Shown here: positions 61,576 to 64,000 of the stretch, piece by piece
How the letters are laid out: every line of letters starts with the position of its first letter
Numbering within the stretch: the stretch's first letter is position 1
Assembly: GCA_027490995.1 (NCBI GenBank)
Contig: JAIXWY010000003.1
Location: forward strand, 124,001-188,000
Length of the DNA: 64,000 bases
DNA from: Opitutaceae bacterium
GTDB taxonomy: Bacteria > Verrucomicrobiota > Verrucomicrobiia > Opitutales > Opitutaceae
Reading direction: 5' to 3'
Notes under the pieces: model-generated
Databases searched by the model: none
Seen by the model: the letters and a program-made list of their open reading frames with translations, nothing else
Told to the model about the DNA's origin: nothing
Translations under genes and position numbers: made by a program

Positions 61576-62295
61576 CTAGAGCTGGAAGCCGGCTTCGCGC
61601 GCATCGCGCGCGAACATCCTGACGGTGTCGAGAGACAGATCCGAAAGGTCCTGCCCGAGCATCGTCTGCGCCTTGGCCAAGATGTCGTGCGTCACGGTCA
61701 CGATGTCGCAACCGGTGGCGTCAGCCTGAAGGATGTTCAGTACTTCGCGGACCGAGGCCCAGAGCAGTTCGGCGCGGGGAAGGTGGGTGAGCACCGCACG
61801 GGCTTCCCGCATGATCGGCATGGGATCGACCCCGGTATCGGCAATGCGTCCCGCAAAGATCGAGACGACCGCCGGTACGTCAGGCTGCAGCACCGCCGCC
61901 ACGCCGCGCACCTGCGCCAGCGTGAGGATCGCGGTCACGTTGACCTTTACCCCGGCGCGAGTGAGGTCGGCGATGAGGGGGACGGAGCTTTCCCCCCGGG
62001 AGTTGGTGATGGGGATCTTCGTGTAGACGTTGGTGCCCCAGCCGGAAACCTTCAGCGCTTGCCGGCGCATTTCCGGGAAGTCATCCGCGAGGACTTCGAA
62101 GGACACCGGTTTGTCCGTGACGACCTGAAGGATGTCGCGCGCGAACGCCTCGTAGTCGGACACCCCAGCCTTCCGCATCAGCGTGGGATTGGTCGTCAGG
62201 CCGTGGATGAACGGTAGAGCGTGCAGGCGCAGGATGCCCGCACGGTCCGCTCCGTCGGCGTAAATCCTGATGCGGAGGCGGGAGAGCGAAGCCAT
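61576..62295 (-). CDS. Transaldolase / fructose-6-phosphate aldolase family protein
   Basis: 239 residues, TIM-barrel class I aldolase. The Schiff-base lysine is in NVYTKIPITNSRG, HGLTTNPTLMRKAGVSDYE is the family N-terminal signature, and SIFAGRIADTGVDP the second. Small (220-240) length fits TalC/FSA-like members rather than classical transaldolase. Acts on dihydroxyacetone and glyceraldehyde-3-phosphate type substrates in carbohydrate metabolism; which reaction is uncertain. The ATG at 62295 precedes MASLSRLRIRIYADGAD. Followed by the large glycosyltransferase gene after 59 bases, on the same strand. Confidence 0.87.
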   Translation of the reverse strand: MASLSRLRIRIYADGADRAGILRLHALPFIHGLTTNPTLMRKAGVSDYEAFARDILQVVTDKPVSFEVLADDFPEMRRQALKVSGWGTNVYTKIPITNSRGESSVPLIADLTRAGVKVNVTAILTLAQVRGVAAVLQPDVPAVVSIFAGRIADTGVDPMPIMREARAVLTHLPRAELLWASVREVLNILQADATGCDIVTVTHDILAKAQTMLGQDLSDLSLDTVRMFARDAREAGFQL

Positions 62296-62337
62296 AGGGT
62301 GCGAGGGAAGGCCCGACCCTAAGCGGTCCGAACGGGG

Positions 62338-62372
62338 CGGGGCAAGCCGCGCGAGTCCGCGATCTCGCCCCG
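62338..62372 (-). terminator. Hairpin after sufT
   Basis: CGGGGC (62338-62343) pairs with GCCCCG (62367-62372), with inner self-complementary CGCG elements, two bases past the sufT stop on the minus strand. It could end the SUF operon. No T-tract. Confidence 0.35.
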
Positions 62373-62374
62373 GC

Positions 62375-62923
62375 TCAAATCAGCCCCAGCTTCATCTTCC
62401 CTTCCTCGCTGATCATGGACTGGTTCCAGGGTGGTTCCCAGGTAATCCGGACATCGGCGGCGCTGACGCCCGGGACGAGAAGAATCTTGGACTTGGCGTC
62501 CTCCGCGATCGCCGGCCCCATGCCGCAACCCGGCGCGGTCAGGGTCATCGCGACGTTGACCTTGAAGCCTTCCTCCGGGGCGCTGAGGCGCTCCACGTCC
62601 ATGGAGTAGACAAGACCGAGGTCGACGATGTTCACCGGGATTTCCGGATCGTATACTTTCTTGAGCTGATCCCAAACGGTCGCCGGATCCGGGGCGCCAT
62701 CGGCGAGCGTGGCGGCTTGGACGGTGGATTCGACGACCTGCTCGCCGAGCGCGTCACCGTCGCGGCCGTCGATGCGGAACAGGCCGAAGTCGGTCTGGAC
62801 CGTGTAGCTGCCGCCGAGGGTCTGGTGGATGACGATGGCCGTGCCCACGGGCAGCACTTGCCGGTCTCCGCTGGGAATCTGGGTCGCGGTGACGTCGCGG
62901 GAGAGGATGCGGTCTCGGTTCAT
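62375..62923 (-). CDS. sufT: Iron-sulfur cluster assembly factor SufT (MIP18 / DUF59 family)
   Basis: 182 residues. The N-terminal part (VTATQIPSGDRQVLPVGTAIVIHQTLGGSYTVQTD) is the SufT-specific extension, followed by a MIP18-type domain with VYDPEIPVNIVDLGLVYS and the cluster-associated Cys in TLTAPGCGMGP. SufT acts as an accessory factor in Fe-S maturation. The ATG at 62923 is preferred because the open frame upstream overlaps sufD. It starts 10 bases after the sufD stop, so it belongs to the SUF operon. Confidence 0.92.
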   Translation of the reverse strand: MNRDRILSRDVTATQIPSGDRQVLPVGTAIVIHQTLGGSYTVQTDFGLFRIDGRDGDALGEQVVESTVQAATLADGAPDPATVWDQLKKVYDPEIPVNIVDLGLVYSMDVERLSAPEEGFKVNVAMTLTAPGCGMGPAIAEDAKSKILLVPGVSAADVRITWEPPWNQSMISEEGKMKLGLI

Positions 62924-62933
62924 GCGCGGGCGT

Positions 62934-64000
62934 TCAGTGGAAGCGGGTGGCGATGAGTTGGCGGAGCGATTCGTGCAGCCCTTCGTGCTGGAGACGATCC
63001 AGGACTTCCTCAAAGAAGCCGAAGACCAGCAGCTCTCGGGCTTTGGCGGGAGAGATGCCGCGGGCTTCGAGGTAGAACAACTGCTGCGGATCGATGCGGC
63101 TGCTCGTCGCCCCGTGGGTACAGCGGACGTCGTTCGCCTGAATCTCCAGACCCGGCAGGCTGTTTGCCTCGGCGTCGTCTGAGAGCATCAGGTTGCGGTT
63201 GCTCTGGTAAGCGTCGGTCTTCTGGGCGTCGGGATCGACGACGATCAATCCGGAGAACGTCGTGCGCGCGCGGTCGAGTAGCGCGTTCTTGTAGAGCAGA
63301 TCGCTCTTCGTGTGCGGGGCTTGGTGAATCTGGAGCGTGCGCTGGTCGAACTCCTGCGTGTCGCCCGCGACCGTGACGGCGAGCATCTCGGAGAAGGCTC
63401 CGGGGGCTTGCAGCTGGGAGAGCGACTCGTGCCGCGCCTGACGGCCGCCGAGGTGCAGGTTCAGCGACTGCACGCGGGCATCGCGGCGGACGACGGTCGA
63501 GTTGAGCTGGAAGGAGAGAGTGTCGAGTGACCAGCGCTGTGCGGCGACATAGGTCAGCTGGGCGCCGTGGCCGGCGTACAGGTCGTTGGCGCCGCAGGCG
63601 AAGGCCCCCGCCCGCGCTCCAACCGGGGTCGGGGCGTCGGGCGAAAGAAAGGCGTCTACCACGATCGCCCGGGCCTGTTCCTCGAGAATGACCAGCGTGT
63701 GCGGAAAGACTGCGGTGCCGGCGCCGCTGCTCGCGTGCGTCACCACGATCGGATCGCGCACCTCGACACCCTTGGGCACGAGGATGAACGCTCCGTCATT
63801 CACGAACGCCGCGTGGAGCGCGGCGAACTTCTCCGAACCCAGTTTCTGCGGCTGTGAAAGGAAGTGCTCGCGCAGCAGCTCGGGATGCGAGCGCAGGGCT
63901 TCTTGGAGGGTGCCCACCACGACACCGCGGGCGGCGAGATCTGCGGGCAGCGCCTGACGCGACACCAACCGGCCATCGCAGAAGGTCAGCGCTGCCGTCG
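62934..64000 (-). CDS. sufD: Iron-sulfur cluster assembly protein SufD, 5'-truncated by window edge
   Basis: Scaffold subunit of the SufBCD complex. The visible ~355 residues show the SufB/SufD beta-helix core: FVNDGAFILVPKGVEVRDPI, LHLGGRQARHESL, QIHQAPHTKSDLLYKNAL, KTDAYQSNRNLMLSDDAEA and LEIQANDVRCTHGATSSRID followed by YLEARGIS. A TTG/GTG pair at 63968 could start translation, but the frame is open to base 64000 and reads on as TFCDGRLVSRQAL, so the gene very likely starts beyond the right edge. sufB and sufC are expected outside the window. Confidence 0.93.
   Translation of the reverse strand, partial: TAALTFCDGRLVSRQALPADLAARGVVVGTLQEALRSHPELLREHFLSQPQKLGSEKFAALHAAFVNDGAFILVPKGVEVRDPIVVTHASSGAGTAVFPHTLVILEEQARAIVVDAFLSPDAPTPVGARAGAFACGANDLYAGHGAQLTYVAAQRWSLDTLSFQLNSTVVRRDARVQSLNLHLGGRQARHESLSQLQAPGAFSEMLAVTVAGDTQEFDQRTLQIHQAPHTKSDLLYKNALLDRARTTFSGLIVVDPDAQKTDAYQSNRNLMLSDDAEANSLPGLEIQANDVRCTHGATSSRIDPQQLFYLEARGISPAKARELLVFGFFEEVLDRLQHEGLHESLRQLIATRFH

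Overview
The window is very GC-rich and gene-dense, and looks like a chromosomal segment of a Gram-negative bacterium. It encodes a TonB-dependent receptor, an RND efflux system with periplasmic adaptor, DsbD, lipoproteins and a complete FtsQ/L/I/W division set. The gene content, the division and cell-wall (dcw) gene order, the frequent lack of Shine-Dalgarno sequences and the protein character make me favour Verrucomicrobiota, family Opitutaceae or a relative. That placement is inference; no rRNA gene is present to settle it. I see no tRNA, rRNA, CRISPR array, insertion sequence or prophage gene.

Left part (1-23 kb): the 3' end of an M16 zinc peptidase gene; an exported protein made of five tandem thioredoxin-like domains; a cysteine synthase; DsbD; an old-yellow-enzyme reductase; a bile-acid:sodium-symporter-like protein; and the lipid II flippase MurJ. 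Phosphotransacetylase follows, split into two genes (catalytic part first, P-loop/DRTGG part second). Then come two small membrane proteins, a polyprenyl diphosphate synthase, an Hsp33-like redox chaperone, and a translationally coupled operon pnuC / NadR-type kinase / tcdA / rlmN.

Middle (23-34 kb): a drug/metabolite transporter, then an mdtABC-type RND efflux operon (adaptor plus two different permeases) on the minus strand, divergent from a TonB-dependent receptor.

dcw cluster (34.2-52 kb): four TGGGN MraZ boxes at exact 10-bp spacing, then mraZ, rsmH, ftsL, ftsI, murE, murF, mraY, a degenerate murD, a LysM lipoprotein gene, ftsW, murG, murB, ddl, ftsQ, ftsA and ftsZ. There are several anomalies. 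murC is missing, and its usual slot is closed by a 4-base murG/murB overlap. The murD gene lacks the whole C-terminal ligase domain and the catalytic lysine. MurE has lost several signature residues. FtsZ has Thr in place of the second catalytic Asp of its T7 loop. Together these are the most interesting signal in the window.

Right part (52.4-64 kb): obgE, a stand-alone GspE-N-like protein, a GspE/PilB ATPase, a TPR lipoprotein and a LysE-type exporter on the plus strand. On the minus strand are a 1386-residue GT4-coiled coil-GT2-GT2 glycosyltransferase, a transaldolase-family protein, and sufT and sufD of a SUF iron-sulfur operon, with sufD cut by the window edge.
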